NCBI RefSeq assembly: GCF_009600605.1
Contig: NZ_VWNA01000001.1
Span: 3,706,501 to 3,770,500 of the forward strand
Reading direction: 5' to 3'
Source of the DNA: Segnochrobactrum spirostomi
Lineage (GTDB): Bacteria > Pseudomonadota > Alphaproteobacteria > Rhizobiales > Segnochrobactraceae
Length of the DNA: 64,000 nucleotides
The first letter of the stretch is position 1. Every line of letters starts with the position of its first letter. Both the position numbers and the translations under genes were made by a program. The notes beneath the pieces are model-generated. The model saw only the letters and a program-made list of their open reading frames with translations. It had not been told where the DNA came from and searched no databases. Below, piece by piece: positions 1-7,800 of the stretch.

Positions 1-52
1 CCGCGCCATCGACGCGGCCTTCGCCGCCGCCTCCCGCGTCGCCGCCGAGTAA
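1..52 (+). CDS. C-terminal tail of an upstream gene, probably preT (partial)
   Basis: An open frame enters from the left edge (first complete codon at base 2) and ends at the TAA at 50-52. It encodes an Ala-rich tail ending AAFAAASRVAAE. The next gene is preA. In this pathway the NADH- and FAD-binding subunit PreT usually lies directly upstream of preA, so this is most likely the end of preT. That identification rests on context alone, because too little sequence is visible to recognise a domain. Confidence 0.45.
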   Translation, partial: RAIDAAFAAASRVAAE

Positions 53-105
53 GCCGCGGACTAACGCCGCACGTCTTTTGCCGACTTCATCCTCAGGAGG
101 ATGTC

Positions 106-1416
106 ATGGCCGATCTCTCCGTCGATTTCTGCGGCATCAAGGCGCCGAACCCGTTCTGGCTCGCCTCCGCGCCGCCGACCGACAAGGAATACAACGTCGA
201 GCGCGCCTTCCGGGCGGGCTGGGGCGGCGTCGTGTGGAAGACGCTGGGCGAGGAAGGGCCGCCGGTCGTCAACGTCTCCGGTCCGCGCTACGGCGCGCTG
301 CACGGCCCCGACCGGCGCGTCATGGGCTTCAACAACATCGAGCTCATCACCGACCGGCCGCTCGAGGTGAACCTCGCCGAGATCAAGGCGGTGAAGAGCC
401 GGTGGAAGGATCGCGCGGTCGTCGTCTCGCTGATGGTCCCGTGCGAGGAGGAGGCGTGGAAGAAGATCCTGCCGCGCGTCGAGGAGACCGGCTGCGACGG
501 CATCGAGCTCAACTTCGGCTGCCCCCACGGCATGTCGGAGCGCGGCATGGGCTCGGCGGTCGGGCAGGTGCCCGAATATGTCGAGATGGTCGCGCGCTGG
601 TGCAAGCAGAACACCCGCATGCCGGTGATCGTGAAGCTGACGCCGAACATCACCGACGTCCGTCGCCCCGCAGAAGCCGCGCGGCGCGGCGGCGCCGATG
701 CCGTCTCGCTCATCAACACCATCAACTCGATCATGGGCGTCGATCTCGACGCCATGGCGCCCAGTCCGCACACCGACGGCAAGGCGACCCACGGCGGCTA
801 TTGCGGCGCCGCGGTGAAGCCGATCGCACTGCACATGGTCGCCGACATCGCCCGCTCTCCGGCGACCCACGGCATGCCACTCTCGGGGATCGGCGGCGTC
901 GAGACCTGGCGCGATGCGGCCGAATTCATGGCGCTCGGCTGCGGCACCGTGCAGGTGTGCACCGCCGCGATGGTCTACGGTTTCGGCATCGTGCGGGAAA
1001 TGATCACCGGCCTCGAAGCCTGGATGGACGAAAAGGGCTATGAGCGGTTGTCCGATTTCGTCGGCCGCGCGGTGCCGAACGTCACCGACTGGCAGCACCT
1101 CAACCTGAACTATGCGGTGAAGGCGCGCATCGACCAGGATCTCTGCATCAAGTGCGGGCGCTGCCACATCGCCTGTGAGGATACGTCCCACCAAGCGATC
1201 TTCGCCACCAAGGACGGGATGCGGCACTTCGAGGTCAACGACGCGGAGTGCGTCGGCTGCAATCTCTGCGTCAACGTCTGCCCGATCGAGGACTGCATCA
1301 CGATGGTGCCGCTGATGAACGAGCTCGACGCCCGCACCGGCCGCTATGTCGACGGCTCCGTGCTGCCCTGGACCGCCCACCCGAACAACCCGGCGGTCCG
1401 CCAAGCGGCGGAGTGA
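106..1416 (+). CDS. preA: NAD-dependent dihydropyrimidine dehydrogenase subunit PreA
   Basis: The 436-residue protein reduces uracil or thymine to the 5,6-dihydro form, with PreT supplying electrons from NADH. It is the first step of reductive pyrimidine breakdown in the cytoplasm. Residues 1 to about 320 form the dihydroorotate-dehydrogenase-like FMN barrel, with the typical segment ELNFGCPHGMSERGMG near residue 145. The C-terminus carries two ferredoxin-type 4Fe-4S motifs: CIKCGRCHIAC from about residue 347 and CVGCNLCVNVCPIEDC from about 383. The start is set by AGGAGG at 95-100, six bases before the ATG. The preceding gene ends 53 bases upstream, so co-transcription with preT is likely. 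The rest of the pathway (hydA and an amidase) lies downstream, beyond the importer genes. Confidence 0.95.
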   Translation: MADLSVDFCGIKAPNPFWLASAPPTDKEYNVERAFRAGWGGVVWKTLGEEGPPVVNVSGPRYGALHGPDRRVMGFNNIELITDRPLEVNLAEIKAVKSRWKDRAVVVSLMVPCEEEAWKKILPRVEETGCDGIELNFGCPHGMSERGMGSAVGQVPEYVEMVARWCKQNTRMPVIVKLTPNITDVRRPAEAARRGGADAVSLINTINSIMGVDLDAMAPSPHTDGKATHGGYCGAAVKPIALHMVADIARSPATHGMPLSGIGGVETWRDAAEFMALGCGTVQVCTAAMVYGFGIVREMITGLEAWMDEKGYERLSDFVGRAVPNVTDWQHLNLNYAVKARIDQDLCIKCGRCHIACEDTSHQAIFATKDGMRHFEVNDAECVGCNLCVNVCPIEDCITMVPLMNELDARTGRYVDGSVLPWTAHPNNPAVRQAAE

Positions 1417-1437
1417 GTCGGGGTAAGCTGGGAAAGG

Positions 1438-1564
1438 CCCCTCATCCGGCCCTACCGGGCCACCTTCTCCCCGGCGGGGAGAAGGAGCGGAGAGGTTGGT
1501 GATCGTAAGGAAGGCGAGGCGCTTCGGCTCCCTCTCCCCGCCGGGGAGAGGGCTGGGGTGAGGG
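1438..1564. repeat. 127-bp palindromic intergenic repeat, copy A1
   Basis: This copy lies just after preA and has a direct repeat at 1999-2125. By eye the two differ at about 9 of 127 positions. Each copy holds two internal inverted repeats, one built on CTTCTCCCC/GGGGAGAAG and one on CCCTCTCCCC/GGGGAGAGGG, so its transcript would fold strongly. Together the two copies frame the first DUF559 gene. Palindromic repeats of this look are common between genes in Rhizobiales. Its hairpins could also limit read-through from preA. Confidence 0.85.
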
Positions 1565-1615
1565 GAATGGCACCGGGCTTTCAGGATCCGAGACCACTCG
1601 GCACGCGGGGGCGCC

Positions 1616-1978
1616 ATGGTGGAGGGAGAGGAGAAGAGAGCGGCGACGGTTCAACGGGCGCGGAGCCTGCGCGTGAGCATGACGGCGCCCGAGCAGCGCT
1701 TGTGGGCTCATCTGCGGGATCGGCGCTTGGGCGGGTACAAGTTCGTTCGGCAGATGCCGATCGGTCGCTACGTCGCGGACTTCGCATGCCGGGAGCGGAG
1801 GCTGATCGTCGAGGTCGACGGATGGCAGCATGCGGAGAGCCGGGGCGATCGCGTCCGGGACGAGGCGTTGCGTGTGCAAGGTTACCGCGTGCTGCGGTTC
1901 TGGAACGACGAGGTTTCGCGCGAGATGGAGAACGTCTTGGAGACGATCCTCGCCGCGTTGGAGGGGCGGTTGGATTGA
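1616..1978 (+). CDS. DUF559 domain protein (Vsr-like endonuclease fold), copy 1
   Basis: The protein has 120 residues. After a basic N-terminus it shows the DUF559 pattern: TAPEQRLWAHLRD from about residue 22, then F-R-Q-x-P-I-G-x-Y-V-A-D-F, then LIVEVDGWQH around residue 64, and a closing GYRVLRFWNDEV. DUF559 resembles the very-short-patch-repair endonuclease fold, and the Asp of ADF and the Glu-Val-Asp triad are the likely metal ligands. The cellular role of the family is not established. The gene sits between two direct copies of a 127-bp palindromic repeat and interrupts the pyrimidine locus. A second DUF559 gene with its own flanking repeats lies at 7258-7728. Family assignment is firm; function is unknown. 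Confidence 0.85.
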   Translation: MVEGEEKRAATVQRARSLRVSMTAPEQRLWAHLRDRRLGGYKFVRQMPIGRYVADFACRERRLIVEVDGWQHAESRGDRVRDEALRVQGYRVLRFWNDEVSREMENVLETILAALEGRLD

Positions 1979-1998
1979 GGGGGGCGATGATGTGCCGG

Positions 1999-2125
1999 CC
2001 CCTCATCCGGCCCTACCGGGCCACCTTTTCCCCGGCGGGGAGAAGGAGCGGAGAGGTTGGTGACCGCAAGGAAGACGAGACGCTCCGACTCCCTCTCCCC
2101 GCTGGGGAGAGGGCGGGGGTGAGGG
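1999..2125. repeat. 127-bp palindromic intergenic repeat, copy A2
   Basis: This is the direct repeat of 1438-1564, offset by 561 bases, with about 93% identity by eye. It begins 20 bases after the DUF559 stop codon and ends about 45 bases before the 3' end of rutR. As in copy A1, the inverted repeats around CCCCGGCGGGG and CCCCGCTGGGG would form hairpins. Those could terminate transcription of the convergent DUF559 and rutR genes. Confidence 0.85.
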
Positions 2126-2170
2126 CCCTTCGAGACTAAGAACCTTGAGGATACGAGCGATTTCGGGGAC

Positions 2171-2905
2171 TCAACGCGGGACGATGCCGCGGAGCAGGAT
2201 GGCGAGGAGAGCGTCGTGGGAGCGGCGGTAGAAGGCGTCGTCGGACAAGTCGCGGCCGGTGAGGGCGCGGATCTGGAAGGCGAAGTCGGCATAATGCTGG
2301 GTCGTCGCCCAGATCGAGAAGATCAGATGGAGCGGCTCGATCGGGGCGAGGCGGCCCTCGGCGATCCAGCGTTCGATCGTCTTCGTCTTGGCGTCGACCA
2401 GGGCCTTCAAGGGGCCGCTCAGCATGGCGCCGAGATGGGGGGCGCCTTGCAGGATCTCGAGCGCGAACAGTCGCGAGGCCGCCGGATAGAGCCGCGAGGC
2501 CTCGAGCTTGCGGGCGACATAATCCGTGATCGCCTCGATCGGATCGCGGGCATCGTCCATCTCGCCGAGCGGGACCAGCCAGCGCTCCAGCGTGGTTTCG
2601 AGGACCGCCGTATAGAGCAGGTCCTTGGTGCGGAAATAATAGAGCAGGTTCGGCTTCGACATGCCGGCCGCGGCCGCGATGTCGTCGATGCGGGCGCCGT
2701 GGAGGCCGAGGGTCGAGAAGGCCTCGGTCGCCGCTTCGAGGATGCGCTCGACATTCGCCTCGCCGACCCGCGTCTTGGCCCGGAAGGGGCCCGAGGCGTC
2801 CCGCGTCGCCGCCCCGTCCGTCTTGGCACGCCCCGGCCGCTTGCGGGCGGCGGGCGTTTCTGGCGCAATCGGGCGGAAGTCGTCCGGGGTCGGTTCGCGG
2901 TTCAT
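2171..2905 (-). CDS. rutR: TetR-family pyrimidine regulator RutR
   Basis: The 244-residue regulator is expected to sense uracil or thymine and control pyrimidine-use genes. The TetR helix-turn-helix lies near residues 72-92 (RIDDIAAAAGMSKPNLLYYF). The rest matches the RutR/YcdC-type C-terminal ligand domain, including LYPAASRLFALEILQGAPHL. A 45-residue Lys/Arg/Pro-rich N-terminal tail precedes the usual start of the domain. I chose the ATG at 2903-2905 rather than upstream in-frame codons because the upstream codons would run through the operator at 2926-2941. The gene is divergent from the pyrimidine ABC importer. The operator match and the pathway genes on both sides support the name RutR over a generic TetR call. 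Confidence 0.88.
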   Translation of the reverse strand: MNREPTPDDFRPIAPETPAARKRPGRAKTDGAATRDASGPFRAKTRVGEANVERILEAATEAFSTLGLHGARIDDIAAAAGMSKPNLLYYFRTKDLLYTAVLETTLERWLVPLGEMDDARDPIEAITDYVARKLEASRLYPAASRLFALEILQGAPHLGAMLSGPLKALVDAKTKTIERWIAEGRLAPIEPLHLIFSIWATTQHYADFAFQIRALTGRDLSDDAFYRRSHDALLAILLRGIVPR

Positions 2906-2925
2906 GGACGGATGTTGCCTGTATT

Positions 2926-2941
2926 TTGTCCAACCGGTCAA
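2926..2941. promoter_or_regulatory. Candidate RutR operator
   Basis: The sequence TTGTCCAACCGGTCAA matches the E. coli RutR consensus TTGACCA-NN-TGGTCAA at 12 of its 14 defined positions. The site is 21 bases upstream of the rutR start codon, between rutR and the divergent importer operon. Repression of rutR by its own product is the simplest reading. Control of the importer, whose first ATG is about 210 bases away, is possible but less direct. Confidence 0.75.
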
Positions 2942-3153
2942 ATGAACGGGCACGCGATCGACCGGAATGCGGAGGTGTCGTCGTCACCGCGACCCGATTC
3001 CGGGCCGCTTGTCCACCGCCTTCGCGCAGCCGGACCCGGCTGCGGCGCGTTGCGGTTGCGACCTTCGGCGAAGAACGCGCATCGTGGCACGACGCTTGCG
3101 ATGAAACGGGGCGGCACGGCCCGAACGGAACGGCCGAGCGCGGGAGAGCGTGA

Positions 3154-3993
3154 ATGGCGTTGAGCGAAGCGACCAGCGAAGCTGCGGCGACGGCGGCCGT
3201 CCCTCGGCCGGACCGGCGGTCGGTCATCAGCATCGCTGGCCTCGATCTCACCTTTGAGACCGCTGACGGGCCGGTCTATGCGTTGTCGAACGTCGATCTC
3301 GACGTCCGCGAGGGCGAATTCGTCTCCTTCATCGGCCCGTCGGGCTGCGGGAAGACGACGCTCCTGCGGGCGATCGCCGACCTCGAGCAGCCGACCGCGG
3401 GCACGCTCCTCGTCAACGGGCTCTCCGCCCACGAGGCGCGGCTGCGCCGGCAATATGGCTACGTCTTTCAGGCGCCGGCGCTCTATCCCTGGCGCACGAT
3501 CGAGAAGAACGTGATGCTGCCGCTCGAGATCATGGGGCTTTCCCTGGCCGAGCGACGCGAACGGGCGAGGAAGCAGCTCTCTCTCGTCAACCTGACCGGC
3601 TTCGAGCGCAAATTCCCCTGGCAGCTCTCCGGCGGCATGCAGCAGCGCGCCTCGATTGCGCGCGCGCTGTCGTTCGACCCGGCGCTCCTCCTCATGGACG
3701 AGCCGTTCGGCGCCCTCGACGAGATCGTGCGGGACCATCTCAACGAGGAACTCCTCAAGCTCTGGGCGGCGACCAGCAAGACGGTGGTGTTCGTCACCCA
3801 TTCGATCCAGGAGGCGGTCTTCCTCTCGACCAAGATCGTGGTGATGTCGCCCCGGCCGGGCCGGATCATCGACGTGATCCCCTGCGATCTGCCGGCCGAG
3901 CGCACCCTCGACATCCGCGAGACGCCGGACTTCCTCAAGATCGCGCACCGCGTGCGCGAAGGCTTGCGCGCGGGGCATGCTTATGGCGACTGA
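3154..3993 (+). CDS. ABC transporter ATP-binding protein (NitT/TauT type), pyrimidine locus
   Basis: The 279-residue ATPase powers a cytoplasmic-membrane importer. It shows Walker A GPSGCGKTT near residue 61, the signature LSGGMQQR near residue 156, and Walker B LLLMDEPFGALD just after. The family is the nitrate/sulfonate/taurine group, which also serves thiamine-precursor and pyrimidine-like uptake systems. It starts an operon with two permeases and a periplasmic binding protein. Its 3' end overlaps the next gene by about 17 bases. Sitting between rutR and hydA, the importer probably carries a pyrimidine, a dihydropyrimidine or a hydantoin. The substrate is inferred from context only. Confidence 0.9.
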   Translation: MALSEATSEAAATAAVPRPDRRSVISIAGLDLTFETADGPVYALSNVDLDVREGEFVSFIGPSGCGKTTLLRAIADLEQPTAGTLLVNGLSAHEARLRRQYGYVFQAPALYPWRTIEKNVMLPLEIMGLSLAERRERARKQLSLVNLTGFERKFPWQLSGGMQQRASIARALSFDPALLLMDEPFGALDEIVRDHLNEELLKLWAATSKTVVFVTHSIQEAVFLSTKIVVMSPRPGRIIDVIPCDLPAERTLDIRETPDFLKIAHRVREGLRAGHAYGD

Positions 3994-4930
3994 CGCGCTC
4001 GGCCGGCACGAGGGACGGCAGCAGACCGCGGCGCGGCCGCGGCGCGGGCTGTGGACCCGCCTGATGTCCGGGACCGCCGGCCCGGTGATCGCGATCCTGA
4101 TCGTGATCGTCGCCGTCTGGTATCTCGCGGCGATCGCCCTCAACGCCCCGACCGCCCGCGACGCCTTCGCCCGCGCCGATGCCGCCTACGGTCCGCTCGA
4201 CCTCGTGACGGCCACGTGGTCGCAGGAACGGCCGCTGCTGCCGGCGCCGCACCAGATCGCCGGGGAGCTCCAGAAATCGGTGTTTGGCCTGTCGCCGACC
4301 TCCAAGCGGTCGCTGGTCTATCACGGCTGGGTCACGCTCTCGGCCGCCCTGCTCGGGTTCGGCTTCGGGACGGTGATCGGCATCGTGCTCGCGGTCCTCA
4401 TCGTCCACGTGAAGACGCTCGAAAAGAGCCTGATGCCGTGGATCATTTCCTCCCAGATGGTGCCGATCCTCGCCGTCGCCCCGATCGTCATCGTCGTGCT
4501 CGGCTCGATCGGCATCCGCGGCACCGTGCCGAAGTCCTTGATCTCGACCTATCTGTGCTTCTTCCCCGTCGCCATCGGCATGGTGAAGGGGCTCAATTCG
4601 CCGGACGTGCTCGCCCGCGATCTGATGCGCACCTATTCGGCGACCCAAGCGCAGACCTTCTTCAAGCTTCGCCTGCCGGCCTCGGTGCCGTTCCTGTTCG
4701 CGAGCCTCAAGGTCGCGGCGGCGATCTCGCTGATCGGCGCCATCGTCGCCGAGCTGCCGACCGGCGCCCAGGCGGGCCTCGGCGCGCGGCTCCTCGCCGG
4801 CTCCTATTATGGACAGACCGTGCAGATCTGGGCGGCGCTCATCGCGGCAGCCGTGGTCGCCGCCGGCCTCGTTCTGGTGATCGGGCTCGTCGAGAGGGCG
4901 GTCGGGCGGCTGATGGGGGCGCGACCGTGA
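3977..4930 (+). CDS. ABC transporter permease 1, pyrimidine locus
   Basis: The 317-residue inner-membrane permease is of the BPD_transp_1 type. An N-terminal membrane helix around residues 35-53 is followed by a periplasmic-looking stretch to about residue 105. The core helices come next, with an EAA-like loop at DLMRTYSATQAQTFFKLRLP that docks the ATPase. Two in-frame ATGs exist at 3977 and 3983, and both overlap the end of the ATPase gene. The stop codon overlaps the GTG of the second permease (GTGA), which indicates translational coupling. The extra N-terminal domain makes it longer than the usual 250-280 residues. Confidence 0.88.
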   Translation: MLMATDALGRHEGRQQTAARPRRGLWTRLMSGTAGPVIAILIVIVAVWYLAAIALNAPTARDAFARADAAYGPLDLVTATWSQERPLLPAPHQIAGELQKSVFGLSPTSKRSLVYHGWVTLSAALLGFGFGTVIGIVLAVLIVHVKTLEKSLMPWIISSQMVPILAVAPIVIVVLGSIGIRGTVPKSLISTYLCFFPVAIGMVKGLNSPDVLARDLMRTYSATQAQTFFKLRLPASVPFLFASLKVAAAISLIGAIVAELPTGAQAGLGARLLAGSYYGQTVQIWAALIAAAVVAAGLVLVIGLVERAVGRLMGARP

Positions 4931-6123
4931 GCACCATGACCCGCCCCGTCACCGGCGTCGCGTCCGCCACCGCGTCCGCGGGGAAGGGGAGCCGACGGCG
5001 CTTCGGCCTCGGCCGCCTCGCGCTCGCCTGCGCCGCCCTGCTGGCGCTCATCTCTCTGGTGCTGCCGGCGGGGATCGGGCGCGGGCCGCTCGCGGTCGCG
5101 TTCTGGCCCTCCGTCGTCGTCTTCGCCGCCGCGGTCGTGCTTGGCCGTCTCGCCTTGCGCGGCCGGCGCTCGCCGGGGCTCGTCGGGGCTGGCCTGATCG
5201 CGGCGCTCGCGCTCGCCGCCACCAATCTCTGGATCCTCAAGGCCGCCGCGCTCGAAGGCATCGCCGGTCCGGGCTTCTGGGCGCTCGTGCTCGCCGCCTG
5301 GCTCGGCGCCTCGGCGATGGTCGCCGACCTGACGCATGTCGCGCTGCGCTCGGCCGTCGCCCGCCGCGCCGCGGCGCTCGCCGTGCCGCTCCTGTTCGGC
5401 CTCTACCTGTTCTTCCTGTGGGAGGTGATCGTCCGCGGCTTCGGCGTCCCCTCGGTGCTGATGCCGGCGCCGAGCGCGATCGCGCTGCGCTTCGGCGGGG
5501 CGCTGCCGACGCTGTGGCAGGACTTCGTCCAGACCTTCGTGCGCGGCGTCCTCTCCGGCTACATCATCGGCAACGGCGCGGGCTTCCTCGTCGCCATCGT
5601 CGCCGACCGTGTGCCCTTCCTGCGCCGCGGGCTCCTGCCGCTCGGCAACTTCGTCGCCGCGCTCCCGATCATCGGCATCGCGCCGATCATGGTGATGTGG
5701 TTCGGCTTCGACTGGCCGTCGAAGGCGGCCGTCGTGGTCGTCGTCACCTTCTTCCCGATGCTGGTCAACACGGTCGCCGGCCTCGCCGCCGCCGGACCGC
5801 TCGAGCGCGACCTGATGCGCTCCTACGCGGCGAGCTACGGCCAGACGCTCCTCAAGCTGCGGCTGCCGGCAGCCTTGCCCTTCATCTTCAACGCGCTGAA
5901 GATCAATTCCACCCTCGCGCTGATCGGCGCGATCGTGGCGGAATTCTTCGGCACCCCGATCGTAGGCATGGGCTTCCGCATCTCGGTCGAGGCGGGGCGC
6001 ATGGCGCTCGACATGGTGTGGGCGGAGATCGCGCTCGCGGCCATCGCCGGCACCGCCTTCTACGGCATCCTCGCGCTCATCGAGCGGGCGGCCACCTTCT
6101 GGCACCCGTCGTTTCGTTCGTGA
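4927..6123 (+). CDS. ABC transporter permease 2, pyrimidine locus, with extended N-terminus
   Basis: The protein has 398 residues if translation starts at the GTG at 4927, which overlaps the previous stop; an ATG at 4936 is also in frame. The C-terminal half is a standard BPD_transp_1 permease with the EAA-like loop DLMRSYAASYGQTLLKLRLP. The first 150 residues or so add about four hydrophobic segments that most permeases of this family lack. With permease 1 it would form a heterodimeric channel. Both EAA loops are nearly identical, so the two genes probably arose by duplication. Confidence 0.88.
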   Translation: MSTMTRPVTGVASATASAGKGSRRRFGLGRLALACAALLALISLVLPAGIGRGPLAVAFWPSVVVFAAAVVLGRLALRGRRSPGLVGAGLIAALALAATNLWILKAAALEGIAGPGFWALVLAAWLGASAMVADLTHVALRSAVARRAAALAVPLLFGLYLFFLWEVIVRGFGVPSVLMPAPSAIALRFGGALPTLWQDFVQTFVRGVLSGYIIGNGAGFLVAIVADRVPFLRRGLLPLGNFVAALPIIGIAPIMVMWFGFDWPSKAAVVVVVTFFPMLVNTVAGLAAAGPLERDLMRSYAASYGQTLLKLRLPAALPFIFNALKINSTLALIGAIVAEFFGTPIVGMGFRISVEAGRMALDMVWAEIALAAIAGTAFYGILALIERAATFWHPSFRS

Positions 6124-6133
6124 CGTCTTTCAA

Positions 6134-6149
6134 GCCGCGCTCAAGCGGC
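6134..6149 (+). other. Intercistronic hairpin before the binding-protein gene
   Basis: GCCGC and GCGGC arms enclose a six-base loop between the permease 2 stop and the binding-protein start. The stem is short and no T-run follows. An RNA-stabilising element that favours the binding-protein message is possible. The evidence is weak. Confidence 0.3.
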
Positions 6150-6172
6150 GTCAAACCGGAGGCTGGAACCCT

Positions 6173-7162
6173 ATGAACCTCAAGCATCTCCTCGCCGCGG
6201 GCGTCGCCCTCGGTCTGATGTCGGGCGCGGCGCAGGCGGCCGACCCGGTGACCCTGCAGCTCAAGTGGGTGACCCAGGCGCAGTTCGCCGGTTACTACGT
6301 CGCCAAGGAGAAGGGCTACTACAAGGACGCCGATCTCGACGTCACCATCAACCCGGGCGGACCGGACGTGGCGCCGGAGCAGGTCATCGCCGGCGGCGGC
6401 GCCGACGTGATCGTCGATTGGATGCCGGCCGCGCTCGCCGCCCGCGAGAAGGGCGTGCCGCTCGTCAACGTCTCGCAGCCGTTCAAGAAGTCCGGCCTCG
6501 AACTGACCTGCCGCGCCGACACCGGCATCAAGACGCCGACCGACTTCAAGGGCAAGACGCTGGGCGTCTGGTTCTCGGGCAACGAATATCCGTTCCTCTC
6601 CTGGATGTCGAAGCTCGGCTACAAGACCGACGGCGGCCCGGACGGCGTCACCGTCATCAAGCAGGGCTTCAACGTCGATCCGCTGATCCAGAAGCAGGCG
6701 GCGTGCATCTCGACGATGACCTACAACGAATATTGGCAGGTCATCGACGCCGGCTACACGCCCGAGCAACTCGTCGTGTTCAAGTACGAGGACGAGGGCG
6801 TCGCGACCCTCGAAGACGGCCTCTACGTGATGCAGGACAAGCTGAAGGATCCGGCCTTCGTCGCCAAGATGGCGAAGTTCGTTGCGGCCTCGATGAAGGG
6901 CTGGGACTATGCCCGCGAGCATCCCGACGAGGCGGCCTCGATCGTGCTCGAGAACGACACCACGGGCGCCCAGACCGAGAAGCACCAGAAGCGCATGATG
7001 GCCGAGGTGGCGAAGCTCCTCGACGACAAGGCGAACGGCAAGCTCGACGTCGCCGACTACGAGCGCACCGTGAAGGTCCTGACCTCGGGCGGCTCCGACC
7101 CGGTCATCACCAAGGCGCCGGAAGGGGCCTACTCGTTCGCGCTCTACGACGCGATGAAGTGA
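6173..7162 (+). CDS. NMT1/THI5-like ABC substrate-binding protein, pyrimidine locus
   Basis: The 329-residue periplasmic binding protein has a typical signal peptide ending near residue 22 (SGAAQAADP). The mature part begins with the motif LKWVTQAQFAGYYVAKEKGYY, as in the NMT1/THI5-like family that includes thiamine-pyrimidine binders such as ThiY. It is the last gene of the four-gene importer. A good Shine-Dalgarno (CCGGAGG) precedes the ATG. Together with hydA and the amidase downstream it points to uptake of a pyrimidine-like ring compound. The ligand cannot be read from the sequence. Confidence 0.88.
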   Translation: MNLKHLLAAGVALGLMSGAAQAADPVTLQLKWVTQAQFAGYYVAKEKGYYKDADLDVTINPGGPDVAPEQVIAGGGADVIVDWMPAALAAREKGVPLVNVSQPFKKSGLELTCRADTGIKTPTDFKGKTLGVWFSGNEYPFLSWMSKLGYKTDGGPDGVTVIKQGFNVDPLIQKQAACISTMTYNEYWQVIDAGYTPEQLVVFKYEDEGVATLEDGLYVMQDKLKDPAFVAKMAKFVAASMKGWDYAREHPDEAASIVLENDTTGAQTEKHQKRMMAEVAKLLDDKANGKLDVADYERTVKVLTSGGSDPVITKAPEGAYSFALYDAMK

Positions 7163-7178
7163 GCCGTCGTCCTCAGTC

Positions 7179-7238
7179 CTTGACCCTCCCCTGCCAGGGG
7201 GAGGGTCGACGGCCGAAGGCCGGCGGGGTGGGGTAAGC
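7179..7238. repeat. Palindromic repeat B1, inverted relative to B2
   Basis: The element contains GACCCTCCCC and GGGGAGGGTC around a short loop, then a GC-rich arm with GGCCGAAGGCC. Its reverse complement matches 7669-7732 over most of its length. With B2 it frames the second DUF559 gene as an inverted pair. It also follows the importer operon, where its hairpin could terminate transcription. Confidence 0.75.
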
Positions 7239-7257
7239 CCGGAACGAGGTCGGAGCC

Positions 7258-7728
7258 ATGGCCGGGTCAGACCCGCTCAGCCGCTTCAGACGCGATACCG
7301 CTCGGAAGCTCCGCCATGACGAGACCGAGGCGGAGCGGACGCTGTGGCGTGCACTCTCGAAGGTCCCGCTCGTGGGGTCGCATTTCCGGCGTCAGGTGGT
7401 CATCGGGCCCTTCATCGCGGATCTTGCCTGCTTGGCCGCGAAGCTTGTGATCGAAGTCGATGGAAGCCACCACAACGATGCCGATCAGGCGGACAAGGAC
7501 GAAAGACGGACGAAATGGCTGGAAAGCCAAGGCTTCCGTGTCCTCCGCTTCCATAACCGTGAGGTCATGCTGGAGACGCCAGCGGTCCTCGAAACGATCT
7601 ACTCCGCGCTCTATGGCGGTCCGCATGGCGAAGCGGCCCGCTTGAAACATCAGAGGCGCTCGAGCGCCGGCCTAACCCCACCCCGCCGCCCCGAGGGCGG
7701 CGACCCTCCCCCTGACAGGGGAGGGTGA
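7258..7728 (+). CDS. DUF559 domain protein (Vsr-like endonuclease fold), copy 2
   Basis: The protein has 156 residues. The family core spans about residues 10-125: TEAERTLWRAL, then F-R-R-Q-V-V-I-G-P-F-I-A-D-L, LVIEVDGSHH, and a final GFRVLRFHNREV. The same putative metal ligands are present as in the copy at 1616-1978 (Asp of IADL, Glu and Asp of VIEVDG). Its last 20 or so codons (SSAGLTPPRRPEGGD onward) are read from inside the flanking repeat B2, so the C-terminal tail is repeat-derived. The gene separates the importer from hydA. Its role is unknown. Confidence 0.82.
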   Translation: MAGSDPLSRFRRDTARKLRHDETEAERTLWRALSKVPLVGSHFRRQVVIGPFIADLACLAAKLVIEVDGSHHNDADQADKDERRTKWLESQGFRVLRFHNREVMLETPAVLETIYSALYGGPHGEAARLKHQRRSSAGLTPPRRPEGGDPPPDRGG

Positions 7729-7732
7729 AGGG
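7669..7732. repeat. Palindromic repeat B2, inverted relative to B1
   Basis: This element is close to the reverse complement of 7179-7238, sharing the ACCCCACCCCGCC arm and the GACCCTCCCC / GGGGAGGGT hairpin. It overlaps the last codons of the DUF559 gene and ends about 70 bases before the hydA start. Confidence 0.75.
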
Positions 7733-7800
7733 GGGCGCGCTGTTCCCCTTCGCTCGTGGCGCGATGGCGCAAAAACGATCGGAATAAGGAGTACCATCCC

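Noticed and set aside
61-1617. A 518-codon minus-strand open frame opposite preA
   Set aside because: preA has all motifs on the plus strand, and the antisense frame runs through a palindromic repeat and has shadow-like composition.
1438-2125. CRISPR array
   Set aside because: There are only two long palindromic copies with a gene between them, not short regular repeats with spacers. No cas genes are present.
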